From Desulfatibacillum alkenivorans DSM 16219 (GTDB taxonomy: Bacteria; Desulfobacterota; Desulfobacteria; Desulfobacterales; Desulfatibacillaceae), in NCBI RefSeq assembly GCF_900142135.1, contig NZ_FQZU01000010.1, forward strand, positions 1-64,000: a stretch of 64,000 bases of DNA, in the 5' to 3' direction. The position numbers and the translations under genes were made by a program. The notes under the pieces were generated by a model, which had not been told where the DNA came from, did no database searches, and saw nothing but the letters and a program-made list of their open reading frames with translations. Shown here piece after piece: positions 1 to 7,745 of this stretch (position 1 is its first letter; every line of letters begins with the position of its first letter).

Positions 1-279
1 CGCCGGGTCGGCGGCCCGAGGAGCTCTATCGGTTTTTGGATCAAGGGCCGGGTTTTTTCCGTCCAGAACCCGATGGGTGACTGGTGCAGCAGCAAAACCG
101 CTGACACATAAGAACGGATACATCCCAGGCGAATCAAGAGTCCGGGCGGTTATGCAACTCCGGAGGGCAAGAAAACAGAGTTTCGTTGCCACAGGTAGAG
201 TGTTTTTTCTTGACCTCCGCCTCTAATGGGTGACCCCAATTTTTCAGGGGCAATTAAATGGCTAAAGTTATGCTCAGAT
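1..279. other. No gene recognised at the left edge
   Basis: No start-to-stop frame or RNA gene can be supported here. All three plus frames are open for a short distance from base 1 (stops at about 78, 109 and 224), so the tail of a truncated gene is possible, but no frame has recognisable protein sequence. The stretch ends at the first copy of the REP-type repeat. Confidence 0.4.
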
Positions 280-328
280 CCTATTCTCCTTCCAATGCTT
301 TGTAGTTTCAGGGCTTGCCCTGCTTAGT
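280..328 (+). repeat. REP-type repeat, copy 1
   Basis: This 49-bp sequence recurs at 2077-2125 in the same orientation with 47 of 49 bases identical. It contains GTAG (302-305), three bases, then the palindrome CAGGGCTTGCCCTG (309-322). A GTAG foot followed by a hairpin is the recognised layout of REP sequences moved or processed by RAYT proteins. Weaker similarity between the two copies continues about 28 bp upstream of the core. Confidence 0.85.
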
Positions 329-532
329 ATGATGATGGATTAAGCGCAGAAGCATCCCGCATGCCGGAAGATGTGCATTTCCTTCAACGCCCTCAGCAAA
401 AAATACGCACTTGCATTTCTTTGGAGAAAGAACTAACGATTTGTGGGAATCAATTTTTTATGCCTCATTAGTTAAGAATTAGCCCTTAAGGGGTGCTGGT
501 ACAGGGTTGGGGCCAATGGACGCGAAACGATT

Positions 533-904
533 ATGCAACTGGTTGAAAAATTCAATGGGGGCTCCAGCACCTCCGGGGTGCCTGACCGTATATGCCGATC
601 CACAATCACAGCGCTGGATTCGATGACAGTGGGAATTGTACAGGAGCATCGTTTTGCCTTTTATTACTGGGCTAAACATTCGATGGAGGATGCAGCCCAA
701 ACAATCCTCATTTCTTTGGATTCGCATGACGACTCGGGTGTTCCAAACGAAGTCAAACCAGAGGATCTTGATAGCCTAAATTTAAAAAATGACGTTGAGT
801 TAGGACTTTTTGCCCGGCTTCGTCTTAGGAGTTTGAATGACGGTCACATTCTTCCCGCGCTGTACTTAAATTTTTTTTTCGGATGCTTTTATCCTGATGA
901 ATAA
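533..904 (+). CDS. UPF0489-like protein, N-terminal half (probably frameshifted)
   Basis: The 123-residue product carries blocks resembling the UPF0489/C5orf22 family, an uncharacterised group: VGIVQEHRFAFYYW, then LISLDSHDD, then a leucine-rich LNDGHILPALYL stretch. The expected second acidic motif (DLDFF) is in the next frame, in the gene starting at 897. The break lies near a run of nine T (871-879), so a lost base, a sequencing error or programmed slippage are all possible. Neither this ATG nor the internal one at 623 has a convincing ribosome binding site. The region is clearly AT-richer than neighbouring genes and lies between two REP copies, which suggests acquired DNA. The family call rests on short motifs. 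Confidence 0.45.
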   Translation: MQLVEKFNGGSSTSGVPDRICRSTITALDSMTVGIVQEHRFAFYYWAKHSMEDAAQTILISLDSHDDSGVPNEVKPEDLDSLNLKNDVELGLFARLRLRSLNDGHILPALYLNFFFGCFYPDE

Positions 905-1301
905 TAGTGATAATACTGATGATTTTAAAAACTTAAATTTAAATGTGTCATTAAAGGATGGGGATGGTTTTGATCATGAAGTGAAATTTTTTCAGAATGC
1001 CGAAAGCCTGCTTAATGCTATTCCTACTGAGGCCCCAGTTTTCCTCGATATTGACCTTGATTTTTTTATTACCGAAGAAACGGTGAACCTTGGAGAGGAC
1101 AAGGCAATACCAAAGGCAGATGAAGAGATTGAGTCAATGCTTGCCCGCAAAGGACCACTTATGGATAAACTGTGGGATAGAACGGTTGGCCTGACAATTG
1201 CCCTTGAGCCAACATACTGTGGCGGCTTCCATCGCTCTCTTCATATTTTAGAGATTGTAAATCAGCAGCTTTTTCATGGAGGTTTGTGGGCAGGCGCCTA
1301 A
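897..1301 (+). CDS. UPF0489-like protein, C-terminal half
   Basis: A 134-residue frame overlaps the preceding one by eight bases. It holds VFLDIDLDFF (the acidic motif expected downstream of LDSHDD in UPF0489 proteins) and a C-terminal block, GLTIALEPTYCGG then SLHILEI, that reads like the conserved end of the same family. With 533-904 it would make one protein of about 250 residues. As a separate protein it would lack the N-terminal half of the domain, so a frame-split gene or pseudogene is more likely than two genes. No good ribosome binding site precedes the ATG. No function is assigned. Confidence 0.45.
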   Translation: MNNSDNTDDFKNLNLNVSLKDGDGFDHEVKFFQNAESLLNAIPTEAPVFLDIDLDFFITEETVNLGEDKAIPKADEEIESMLARKGPLMDKLWDRTVGLTIALEPTYCGGFHRSLHILEIVNQQLFHGGLWAGA

Positions 1302-1337
1302 AAGGGATGATCTAAAGCATGTTTGCAAATAGGAGTG

Positions 1338-2054
1338 CTAATACGCAGTCGGATTCTCTTTATCATACGCCCATTTTGCCGGGTTGTTTATGATGTATTC
1401 TCTGGCAAGATTCAAAGACCGCTCGTTTCGGATTACGTGCTCATAATAATTCGGCTGCCAGATTGGGCCTGAGCGGTTGAAACGTTTGTTTATCTCTCGT
1501 GTGGAAAGGGATTTAAAGGCGCCAACCACCTCTCCCAGGGAGTACTCCTCTTTGGGATTAGTACATGTTTCAGACATTTTGCCGGATTTTTCCGCAGATG
1601 AGGTTTTTAAATTTTCCAGGGAAAGGCAAGCCTTCTCCTGGGGCAGGGCAAGCCCTGAACCTACATTGTTTTGGGAAGGGCATTGGGGCTGGGAGCGGGG
1701 ATTGGATTTGGAATCCCTTTTACGGATATTGGGACTGCTGCCTGCTGACCTGGCTATTGTTCCGGGAAAAATCAAAATGCCGTGGACGTGATTGGGCATG
1801 ATTATGAAGGCGTCCAGATTCAGACGGGAAAAACGTCCAGGCAGGTTGTTCCAAACATCCAAAACCAGTTGTCCCGCCTGGTTCAGAATCATGGACGTTT
1901 CCGTAATGCGTCCGAAAATGCTTTTCCTATCCTGTGCGCAAATCGTTACGAAATACGCCCCCGCACTTGAATAATCGTATCCTCTTAGACGCAACGGTCG
2001 AAAAGCCGGCTTGATATTCCTCTTAACCATGTTGCTTGTCCTCAAATGCATCAA
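1338..2054 (-). CDS. REP-associated tyrosine transposase (RAYT, IS200-like Y1)
   Basis: The 238-residue protein has the Y1/HUH transposase core: MPNHVHG at about 86-92 gives the metal-binding His-x-His pair, and WQPNYYEHVIRNE at about 199-211 carries the candidate catalytic tyrosine, followed by REYIINNPAKW. RAYTs are single-copy housekeeping relatives of IS200/IS605 transposases that nick REP hairpins. Residues of about 101-169 between these motifs form a low-complexity insertion, making the protein longer than the usual 150-180 residues; the insertion contains a REP core in the DNA itself (1644-1664). An alternative start is Met9 at 2030. REP copies lie just upstream (2077-2125) and beyond the 3' side (280-328), as expected for a RAYT locus. 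No terminal inverted repeats of a classical IS were found. Confidence 0.88.
   Translation of the reverse strand: MMHLRTSNMVKRNIKPAFRPLRLRGYDYSSAGAYFVTICAQDRKSIFGRITETSMILNQAGQLVLDVWNNLPGRFSRLNLDAFIIMPNHVHGILIFPGTIARSAGSSPNIRKRDSKSNPRSQPQCPSQNNVGSGLALPQEKACLSLENLKTSSAEKSGKMSETCTNPKEEYSLGEVVGAFKSLSTREINKRFNRSGPIWQPNYYEHVIRNERSLNLAREYIINNPAKWAYDKENPTAY
1644..1664 (-). repeat. REP core inside the RAYT gene
   Basis: On the minus strand this reads GTAG, three bases, then CAGGGCTTGCCCTG, the same arrangement and spacing as in the repeats at 280-328 and 2077-2125 but inverted relative to them. It lies in frame in the RAYT coding sequence and encodes part of the low-complexity insertion. Confidence 0.8.
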
Positions 2055-2076
2055 ATGGACAAATTTGTGTTCAAAA

Positions 2077-2125
2077 CCTATTCTCCTTCCAATGCTGTGT
2101 AGCTTCAGGGCTTGCCCTGCTTAGT
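2077..2125 (+). repeat. REP-type repeat, copy 2
   Basis: This is the second copy of the 49-bp repeat, with GTAG at 2099-2102 and the CAGGGCTTGCCCTG palindrome at 2106-2119. It lies between the 5' end of the RAYT gene and the 3' end of the LutC-like gene, so it may also act as a transcript-end hairpin for the minus-strand operon ending at 2182. Confidence 0.85.
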
Positions 2126-2181
2126 GAGGCGACGGACTTGCCTTAATGGCATCCAATGATCTGAAAAAGGCGCCGGCGCCC

Positions 2182-2853
2182 TTAACTCTCCCTCAAAATC
2201 ACGAACAATTTTTGGGGGCCGTGCATGCCTTTGAAGGGGGTGGCCTGGATGTCGGCCGTCATGCTGGGGCCTGTGATGAATATGGTCTGGGACGGCGGGG
2301 CGCCGCCGTTGAACACCTCGCGGACCATATGTTCGTAGGTGGGCTTTAAACGATCCAGAGGCAGAACGGCGATATGGATGATCGGCGCCAGAGATAGGAG
2401 CCGGGGCATGTCCTCCGAAGCCAGCAGACAAAGGGTTCCTGTTTCCGAAAATCCGTAATCGGCGCCCGTAATTCCCGCCTGGACGGTTTCAAAGGCGGCT
2501 TTTTTGAAGTCATCCCGGGAGGAGTAGTCCTTATGGGTGGTTATTTCCACGCCCTTTCCCTTGCCCCATGCGGGCAGATCCAGGTCAGCCACGGCCTGGT
2601 CCGTGGAGGCCAGGGCCTGGGCGACGCCTTCCTCCTTCAGGACTCCGGCCAGGGCTTCCAGGGCCTGATCCTTATCCTTGACTCGATGGAGAACGCCGGT
2701 CTGGGCTTCCAGCAGGGTTTTGAACTTCTCCACCATTTGCTCCCGGTCCATATTTTCGTCGGGCATGAACACGGAGCAGGGCTGTCCGGGAGGATAATCC
2801 TGAGGCGCTTTTTTGAGCCGGTTCAAAATCTTATCGCGATTGCCTTCGAGCAT
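2182..2853 (-). CDS. LUD-domain protein, LutC-like
   Basis: A cytoplasmic LUD-domain protein of about 223 residues. LutC works with the Fe-S proteins LutA and LutB in L-lactate oxidation in other bacteria; its exact role is poorly defined. Visible family features are GADYGFSETGTLCL and the C-terminal block TGPSMTADIQ followed by GMHGPQKLFVIL. I prefer ATG at 2853 because GGGAGG sits at ideal spacing before it; an in-frame GTG at 2901 would overlap the upstream gene by 28 bp. It is the last gene of a six-gene minus-strand run that begins with a corrinoid protein, so its partner pathway may be one-carbon metabolism as well as lactate. Confidence 0.85.
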   Translation of the reverse strand: MLEGNRDKILNRLKKAPQDYPPGQPCSVFMPDENMDREQMVEKFKTLLEAQTGVLHRVKDKDQALEALAGVLKEEGVAQALASTDQAVADLDLPAWGKGKGVEITTHKDYSSRDDFKKAAFETVQAGITGADYGFSETGTLCLLASEDMPRLLSLAPIIHIAVLPLDRLKPTYEHMVREVFNGGAPPSQTIFITGPSMTADIQATPFKGMHGPQKLFVILRES

Positions 2854-2873
2854 GGCTTCCTCCCAGTCTATTT

Positions 2874-4304
2874 TTAATGCTTTTTGTATTCTTTGATCCA
2901 CTGATTAAAGGTCGGCCTTCCCATGGGCGGCAGGTCGCGGGATGCGAACCAGCCTTCAGGCTTGCCGAACAGTTCCTTGACCATGCCGCCCTGCTTTTTC
3001 TGGTTCAAGGCGGTGCGGGCTCCACGAATCATGACGTTCCACACCTTGGGGCGGGAGGCGGCCAGGGCGAAGGCCCGATATCTGGCTTCCAGGGAGGACG
3101 GCGCGCCGGCGCCGTGGAATTGGGGATTTTTCTCCCGGTTTCTGGCCCGATGGGTCAACAGGATTTTGGGGTGCTCCACGCCGCCGGGGCATACGGACTG
3201 GCAGTGCTTGCACAAGGTGCAGGAGTGGTAAAGGTCCTTGGTTTTATCCAGGCCCAATAGCATGGGGGAGAGCACCTGGCCCATGGGGCCGGAATAAGCC
3301 CAGCCGTAGCTGTATCCCCCGACCTTGCGGTAGATGGGGCAGAAATTAAGGCACGCGCCGCAACGGATGCACTGGAGCGCCTGGCGGTAGGCGGGGTCTG
3401 CATAAACCTTGGAGCGCCCGTTATCCAGAATAATGATGTGCAACTCCTCGGGGCCGTCCGCCTCATCGGCCTTTTTCGGCCCCGTATCCATGGACACGTA
3501 GGCGGAAATCAACTGGCCGGTTGCGCTGCGCGGCAGGTTCCTGAGGACCATCAGGGCTTCTTCCATGGTGGGAAGCACCTTTTCCAAAGTCATGATGGAA
3601 ACCTGGACCTTGGGCGAGGATTTGCACATGCGGATGTTGCCTTCGTTCTCCACATTGATGATGGTTCCTGTTTCCGCCACGGCCATATTCACGCCTGTGA
3701 CGCCTATGTCCAGGAAATGGAACCGGTCCCGGAGGTATTTTCTGGCCGCCCTGCCCAATTCCACGGGATCTTCCGTAGGCGCCTCCATCACGCCTTTTTC
3801 CAGAAAAATGTCCCGGATTTCCGCCGTGGGCACGTTAAGGGCCGGACCGACAATATGGAAGGGTGGCCGCTCCAAAAGCTGGGCGATGAACTCCCCCAGG
3901 TCGGTTTCGTAGGCTGCGATCCCCACGTCTTCCAGGGCCTGGTTAAGGCCCGTCTCCTCCGTCACCATGGACTTGCCCTTGGCCGCATGCCTGGCGCCCA
4001 GTTTTTGGGCCAGATCCACAATATAGGCGTTGGCCTGGGCGCTGTCCTCGGCCCAGACCACCTTGGCGCCCGCCCTGACGGCCTGCTCTTCAAATTGCTC
4101 CAGCAGCTTGGGCAGCCTGGCCACCGCGTTGGCGCGGATATCCCGGCAGGCCTGGATGGCCGCCTGGGGATCTTCAAAGCTCTGGTACACGGCGTCACGC
4201 ATGGCGCTTAGGATCACGGGGAAGAAATCCAGCACGGCGCGGGCGTTGGGTTCTTTCAATTGCTCACGGGCGATATCCATATATTCGTGGGTGCGGATCT
4301 TCAT
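2874..4304 (-). CDS. LutB-like LUD/ferredoxin iron-sulfur protein
   Basis: A 476-residue two-part electron-transfer protein. Residues of about 65-300 form the LUD domain (VTGVNMAVAETGTI). The C-terminal part has two [4Fe-4S] motifs: Cys312, 315, 318, 322 (CIRCGACLNFCP) and Cys362, 365, 368, 372 (CTLCKHCQSVCP). This is the usual LutB size and layout. In LutABC enzymes it relays electrons from lactate; in sulfate reducers such proteins connect to the menaquinone or Fe-S network. It lies 11 bp after the LutA-like gene. The methyltransferase genes upstream make electron transfer to or from a corrinoid or folate reaction an alternative role. Confidence 0.9.
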   Translation of the reverse strand: MKIRTHEYMDIAREQLKEPNARAVLDFFPVILSAMRDAVYQSFEDPQAAIQACRDIRANAVARLPKLLEQFEEQAVRAGAKVVWAEDSAQANAYIVDLAQKLGARHAAKGKSMVTEETGLNQALEDVGIAAYETDLGEFIAQLLERPPFHIVGPALNVPTAEIRDIFLEKGVMEAPTEDPVELGRAARKYLRDRFHFLDIGVTGVNMAVAETGTIINVENEGNIRMCKSSPKVQVSIMTLEKVLPTMEEALMVLRNLPRSATGQLISAYVSMDTGPKKADEADGPEELHIIILDNGRSKVYADPAYRQALQCIRCGACLNFCPIYRKVGGYSYGWAYSGPMGQVLSPMLLGLDKTKDLYHSCTLCKHCQSVCPGGVEHPKILLTHRARNREKNPQFHGAGAPSSLEARYRAFALAASRPKVWNVMIRGARTALNQKKQGGMVKELFGKPEGWFASRDLPPMGRPTFNQWIKEYKKH

Positions 4305-4315
4305 ATAAGCGCCTC

Positions 4316-5047
4316 TCAGGAATCGGTGGGGCCGGCCAAAAGGTCGGCGATGTGCATGACTTTTCTACCGGGATGGTTGCGGGACACGTATCCGCTGATA
4401 TTCAAAAGGCAGCCCGGCTCGCCCATGACCAGAACGTCGGCTCCGGAGTTGATGAAATTGGTCACTTTTTCCTGGACCATGGTTTCGGAAATCTCCGAGT
4501 ATTTATGGGAGAATTCCCCGCCGAATCCGCAGCACACGTCGGCGTTTTGCATGGGGACCAGCTCGGCGCCTTTGACGGAGGCTATGAGCTTTTTAGGCTG
4601 TTCGGACACGCCCAAGCCCCGCAAAAGGCTGCACGACTCATGGTACGCCACCTTGCCGGAGAATGTTGCTCCGGTATCTTCAACCCCGAGGACGTCCACC
4701 AGGTATTGGGTGAACTCATAGGTCTTGGAAGCCATGTCCCGGGCCCGGGCCTTCCATTCCGGCTCGTCTTCAAACAGGGCCGGATACCGCTGGGTGATCA
4801 TTTCCACGCAGGACCCGGAAGGCGAAACCACCACGGGGTCGTCTCCGAAAACCTCTAGAAAATGCTTGGCGACCTTGCGGGCTTCCGGCAGAAATCCGGC
4901 GTTGGACGCGGGCAGGCCGCAGCAGGTTTGCTCTTCGTGATAGACAAACGGGATGTCCAGCCTTTCCAGCAAGCGGACGACGGATTTGCCCGTCTTTGGC
5001 ATGAACATATTCATGAGACAGGGGATGTGCAGGGAGATTGGCGTCAT
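4316..5047 (-). CDS. LutA-like protein with two CCG domains
   Basis: A 243-residue protein with two cysteine-rich CCG domains: Cys10 with CCG at 42-44, then HESC at about 136-139 with CCG at 172-174. The same domain binds the unusual noncubane [4Fe-4S] clusters of HdrB and is found in LutA/YkgE, glycolate oxidase subunit F and succinate dehydrogenase E. The start at 5047 is chosen because AAGGAA precedes that ATG and the product then begins as LutA proteins do (ISLHIPCLMN); the longer upstream frame has no homologous sequence. It follows the pterin methyltransferase gene by 26 bp. Confidence 0.9.
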   Translation of the reverse strand: MTPISLHIPCLMNMFMPKTGKSVVRLLERLDIPFVYHEEQTCCGLPASNAGFLPEARKVAKHFLEVFGDDPVVVSPSGSCVEMITQRYPALFEDEPEWKARARDMASKTYEFTQYLVDVLGVEDTGATFSGKVAYHESCSLLRGLGVSEQPKKLIASVKGAELVPMQNADVCCGFGGEFSHKYSEISETMVQEKVTNFINSGADVLVMGEPGCLLNISGYVSRNHPGRKVMHIADLLAGPTDS

Positions 5048-5073
5048 AGGCTGTTCCTTATTGAGTAAAGCGC

Positions 5074-5901
5074 CTAAAGGTCCGCTCCGGTTTGACCGGC
5101 GAGGCTTGGCTCCAGGGCGCCGGCTCTGAAAGCCTTTAGGTAGTTCATGCAAAAGCCGTCCTTGCCCACCAAGGTTTCGGCTGCGGCGATAGCGGCCATC
5201 ATTTCTTTATCCAGAGGATTAATTATGGCGCCGTCCAGCCCTCGCCCTATCGCCAGTATCATGAAGGTCCTGTTGAGCAGTTTGCGAACAGGCAGCCCGT
5301 AGCTGATGTTGCTAAGTCCGCACATGGCATGGACCGAGGGAAAGAGGTTCAGGATATCCCCCATGGCCAGGAGAAATTGTTCTCCAAAGCCGGCGTCCGT
5401 GGCGACCGGCTGCACAAGGGGGTCCACATAGATATCGTCGGCGTTCATGCCGGCCTGCAACAATCCGCAAACCATCCTTTCTGCAATTTCTACGCGCTGT
5501 TCCCTGCTTTTGGGCATGCCTTGGTCAGAGGTGCACAAGGCCACCAGTTTGCATGGATTATTGGCCGCCAGGGGCAATAGCGAGTCCCAGCGCGTCTTTT
5601 CCAGACTGATGCTGTTCACCAGGGGCGCGCCCTGGTGCACCTCCATGGCCGCTTTAATGGCTTGGGGGTTGGGGCTGTCCAGGGCGCAGGGCAGGTTCGT
5701 CGCCTCCTGCACCACTTTCACAAGCCAGGAAAGGTATTTGGGCTCCTGTTCCGGGAAGACGCCTGCATTGACGTCGATATAGTGAGCGCCCGCTTTTTCC
5801 TGGGCTTTGGCAAGGTCCGCCACAAATTTTTCGTCCTGTTTTTCAATGGCGTTTTTTACGGCGGGCCGGCTGGCGTTTAACAATTCGCCTACGATAATCA
5901 T
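5074..5901 (-). CDS. Methyltetrahydrofolate:corrinoid methyltransferase (DHPS-fold)
   Basis: A 275-residue pterin-binding TIM-barrel protein of the MeTr/AcsE/MtgA group, which moves a methyl group between tetrahydrofolate and a corrinoid protein. It starts MIIVGELLNASRPAV, followed by YIDVNAG (about 42-48), CALDSPNPQAI and a VNSIS block, matching the pterin-site strands of the family. ATG at 5901 has GAGGT at good spacing; an upstream in-frame start adds 12 unrelated residues. The UroD-family methyltransferase and the corrinoid protein just upstream suggest the order substrate, corrinoid protein, tetrahydrofolate, as in MtgBCA-type demethylation systems. The methyl donor cannot be read from the sequence. 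Confidence 0.85.
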   Translation of the reverse strand: MIIVGELLNASRPAVKNAIEKQDEKFVADLAKAQEKAGAHYIDVNAGVFPEQEPKYLSWLVKVVQEATNLPCALDSPNPQAIKAAMEVHQGAPLVNSISLEKTRWDSLLPLAANNPCKLVALCTSDQGMPKSREQRVEIAERMVCGLLQAGMNADDIYVDPLVQPVATDAGFGEQFLLAMGDILNLFPSVHAMCGLSNISYGLPVRKLLNRTFMILAIGRGLDGAIINPLDKEMMAAIAAAETLVGKDGFCMNYLKAFRAGALEPSLAGQTGADL

Positions 5902-5960
5902 AATGACCTCTATGGGGTTTTGTGTCAAGCCCGGCATGGCATGCCGGGCTTGGGTGCGTT

Positions 5961-7013
5961 TCAGTCCAGATCGAGCGGATAAACCCCGAACTCATGAATG
6001 GCCTTGACCATGGCCACATAGTTTTCGGGCTTGACCCCGGAATGAATGGAGTTGCTGGACATGCAGACGTATCCGCCGCCTTTGCCGGCTTTGCGGATGC
6101 AATCCTTTACTTCCCGAACCACCTCGTCCTGGGGGGCTTCGCAAAGGGTGTAAGCACAGCTGACATTGCCGCACAGGGTGACCTGGTCTCCGTATTTTTT
6201 CTTGATTTCCTCCAGGTCAAGCCCCGCCATGGGATCGATGGGATGAAGGCCGTCGATTCCCGTGGCGAGCATGTCGTCAATGATTGGCATGATATTGCCG
6301 TCGCTGTGCTTCAGCACCGGCAGTCCGTGGGCGTGACCCAATTCCACGGCGGCTTTTAAAGGAGGCAGCAGAAACTGCCTGGTCATGGCCGGGGAGACCA
6401 TGGGGGCGGTGGTGGTTGCGAAGTCGCCTGTGATGAACAGGGCGTCCGCCCCCACTTCGATGCAGTTTTTCAGGTACCGGAGATTGTAATCCAGGATGAT
6501 TTCCTGAACCTGTTGGATATAATCGGGATCCTGAATCATGGCCGTGAAGTAGGGAACGTCTCCAATCAGGCTTTCCCGGGCGATGTCGAACACGTCCGTG
6601 GCGTGGGCGATGCACGCCCGCTCGCCCTTCCAGCGCTTGACCCATGCTTGGAGCCAAAGATAGCGTTCCGGCCGGTCCGGGTCCGGCGGGGTGTATGCCT
6701 CCAGGTCCTGGGGGCCTGCCAGGGCCGGAGACATGGGGCTGGGCTGATTGGAGGTCAGGCGCTGGAGTCCTCCCCAGATATCGCGTACGATTCCTTTTTC
6801 CGGGTCCTGGAGTTCCCAGTTCCATCCGGTGAGTTTGTCGTATCCCACCACGCAGTCGATATCCAGAAGCTCGATAAAGTCCTCATAGGTCCCCCCTTCG
6901 GGCGCAATGGCCTGCCAAACAGCGGGGTTATGAAGTTCGCCATGGGGGACCCTGTCCGGCTCCTGGTGCTTCAGGGTGGTGAGCATTCTTTCCAAACCTG
7001 TCATAGTTTTCAT
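5961..7013 (-). CDS. Uroporphyrinogen decarboxylase-family corrinoid methyltransferase
   Basis: A 350-residue UroD-fold protein. Members next to corrinoid proteins (MtaA, MtbA, CmuA, O-demethylase components) are methyltransferases rather than heme enzymes. The conserved core LKHSDGNIMPIIDDM is at about 235-249, and LHPIDPMAG then CGNVSC follow. The Zn-binding His-x-Cys of MtaA-type enzymes is replaced here by His236-Ser-Asp238, so this is not a standard MtaA and its chemistry is open. ATG at 7013 is preceded by GGAGG. It begins 13 bp after the corrinoid-protein gene and is almost certainly co-transcribed with it. Confidence 0.85.
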   Translation of the reverse strand: MKTMTGLERMLTTLKHQEPDRVPHGELHNPAVWQAIAPEGGTYEDFIELLDIDCVVGYDKLTGWNWELQDPEKGIVRDIWGGLQRLTSNQPSPMSPALAGPQDLEAYTPPDPDRPERYLWLQAWVKRWKGERACIAHATDVFDIARESLIGDVPYFTAMIQDPDYIQQVQEIILDYNLRYLKNCIEVGADALFITGDFATTTAPMVSPAMTRQFLLPPLKAAVELGHAHGLPVLKHSDGNIMPIIDDMLATGIDGLHPIDPMAGLDLEEIKKKYGDQVTLCGNVSCAYTLCEAPQDEVVREVKDCIRKAGKGGGYVCMSSNSIHSGVKPENYVAMVKAIHEFGVYPLDLD

Positions 7014-7026
7014 GGATCGCCTCCTG

Positions 7027-7665
7027 TTATTGGCCCTGCATCAAGGCTTGGGCCTTGGTAACGGCGTCCCACGCATCAAATCCGATGGCGTCCGCGCCGA
7101 TTTTGTTGCAGAATTCCTGGGTAAGGGGCGCCCCCCCGATCATGATTTTCGGGGCGGGGTCCAGGCCGGACTCTTTCAGGGCCTTCACGGCCTCCTCCAT
7201 GGCTCCCATGGTCATGGTAAGGAGTCCGGACAGGCCGATGACATCATAGTGTTTTTCGGCGGCCATGGCGCAAAATGCCTGGGCTTCCACGTCCACTCCC
7301 GCGTCATCCACCTCCCATCCGTTAACCTTCAGAATCATGGACACGATGTTTTTTCCGATGTCATGGATATCGCCCCGGACGGTTCCTATGAGAAAGCTGC
7401 CTGTGCGTTTTGCGGCGTTGGGGGGGATATGGGGCTCCACCATGTCCACGGCTTCCTGGACTCCCTGGCCGGCCACCAGGAGTTCGGGAAGGAAATAGAT
7501 TCCCTGGGCGAATTTTTCTCCCACATCCTGGATGCCGGCCACCAGGCCTTCCTGGATAATGCGGCCCGGCTCCGTGTTTTGCTCCAGGGCTTGTTTTGTC
7601 AGGGAAAGGACGTCGTCCGTCCGGCATTGGATGACGGCTTGTTTGAGTTCATTGAGGGTGTTCAT
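7027..7665 (-). CDS. Corrinoid (cobalamin-binding) methyltransferase protein
   Basis: A 212-residue MtbC/MttC/MtgC-type protein. A helical cap (about 1-85) precedes a B12-binding Rossmann domain with D99-x-H101-x-x-G104 (GDIHDIGKN), whose histidine is the lower cobalt ligand, then GLSGLLTMT and GGAPLT. It carries methyl groups between the UroD-type and pterin methyltransferases encoded downstream. GGAG precedes the ATG. It is the first gene of the methyltransferase-Lut run, behind a TetR-type operator (7696-7717). No gene for a reductive activator of Co(II) was found in the window. Confidence 0.93.
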   Translation of the reverse strand: MNTLNELKQAVIQCRTDDVLSLTKQALEQNTEPGRIIQEGLVAGIQDVGEKFAQGIYFLPELLVAGQGVQEAVDMVEPHIPPNAAKRTGSFLIGTVRGDIHDIGKNIVSMILKVNGWEVDDAGVDVEAQAFCAMAAEKHYDVIGLSGLLTMTMGAMEEAVKALKESGLDPAPKIMIGGAPLTQEFCNKIGADAIGFDAWDAVTKAQALMQGQ

Positions 7666-7695
7666 GGGCGTCTCCTTTGTTGGTGTTGTCGCATA

Positions 7696-7717
7696 TTATA
7701 CCGACCGCTCGGTATAA
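7696..7717. promoter_or_regulatory. TetR-type operator upstream of the corrinoid operon
   Basis: Perfect 9-bp arms, TTATACCGA and TCGGTATAA, flank a 4-bp centre (CCGC). ACCGA...TCGGT palindromes are typical TetR-family operators. It lies 31 bp upstream of the corrinoid-protein start codon and 147 bp downstream of the gene encoding a TetR-domain protein, so repression by that protein is the natural inference. Confidence 0.7.
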
Positions 7718-7745
7718 GAATGCTTAAGACGTTTCCTCCTGTCAA
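7717..7745 (-). promoter_or_regulatory. Candidate sigma-70 promoter of the corrinoid operon
   Basis: On the minus strand TTGACA (7745-7740) is followed after 17 bp by CATTCT (7722-7717). The -10 is poor, but the palindromic operator abuts it, as expected for a repressed promoter. Confidence 0.4.

Noticed and set aside
1-226. C-terminal end of a gene entering the window from the left
   Set aside because: Three frames are open for different lengths, and none has recognisable residues or a clear codon bias.
1338-2125. Complete IS200/IS605 insertion sequence
   Set aside because: The transposase is of the RAYT class, there is no TnpB gene and the ends are REP-type hairpins, so it was called a RAYT locus instead.
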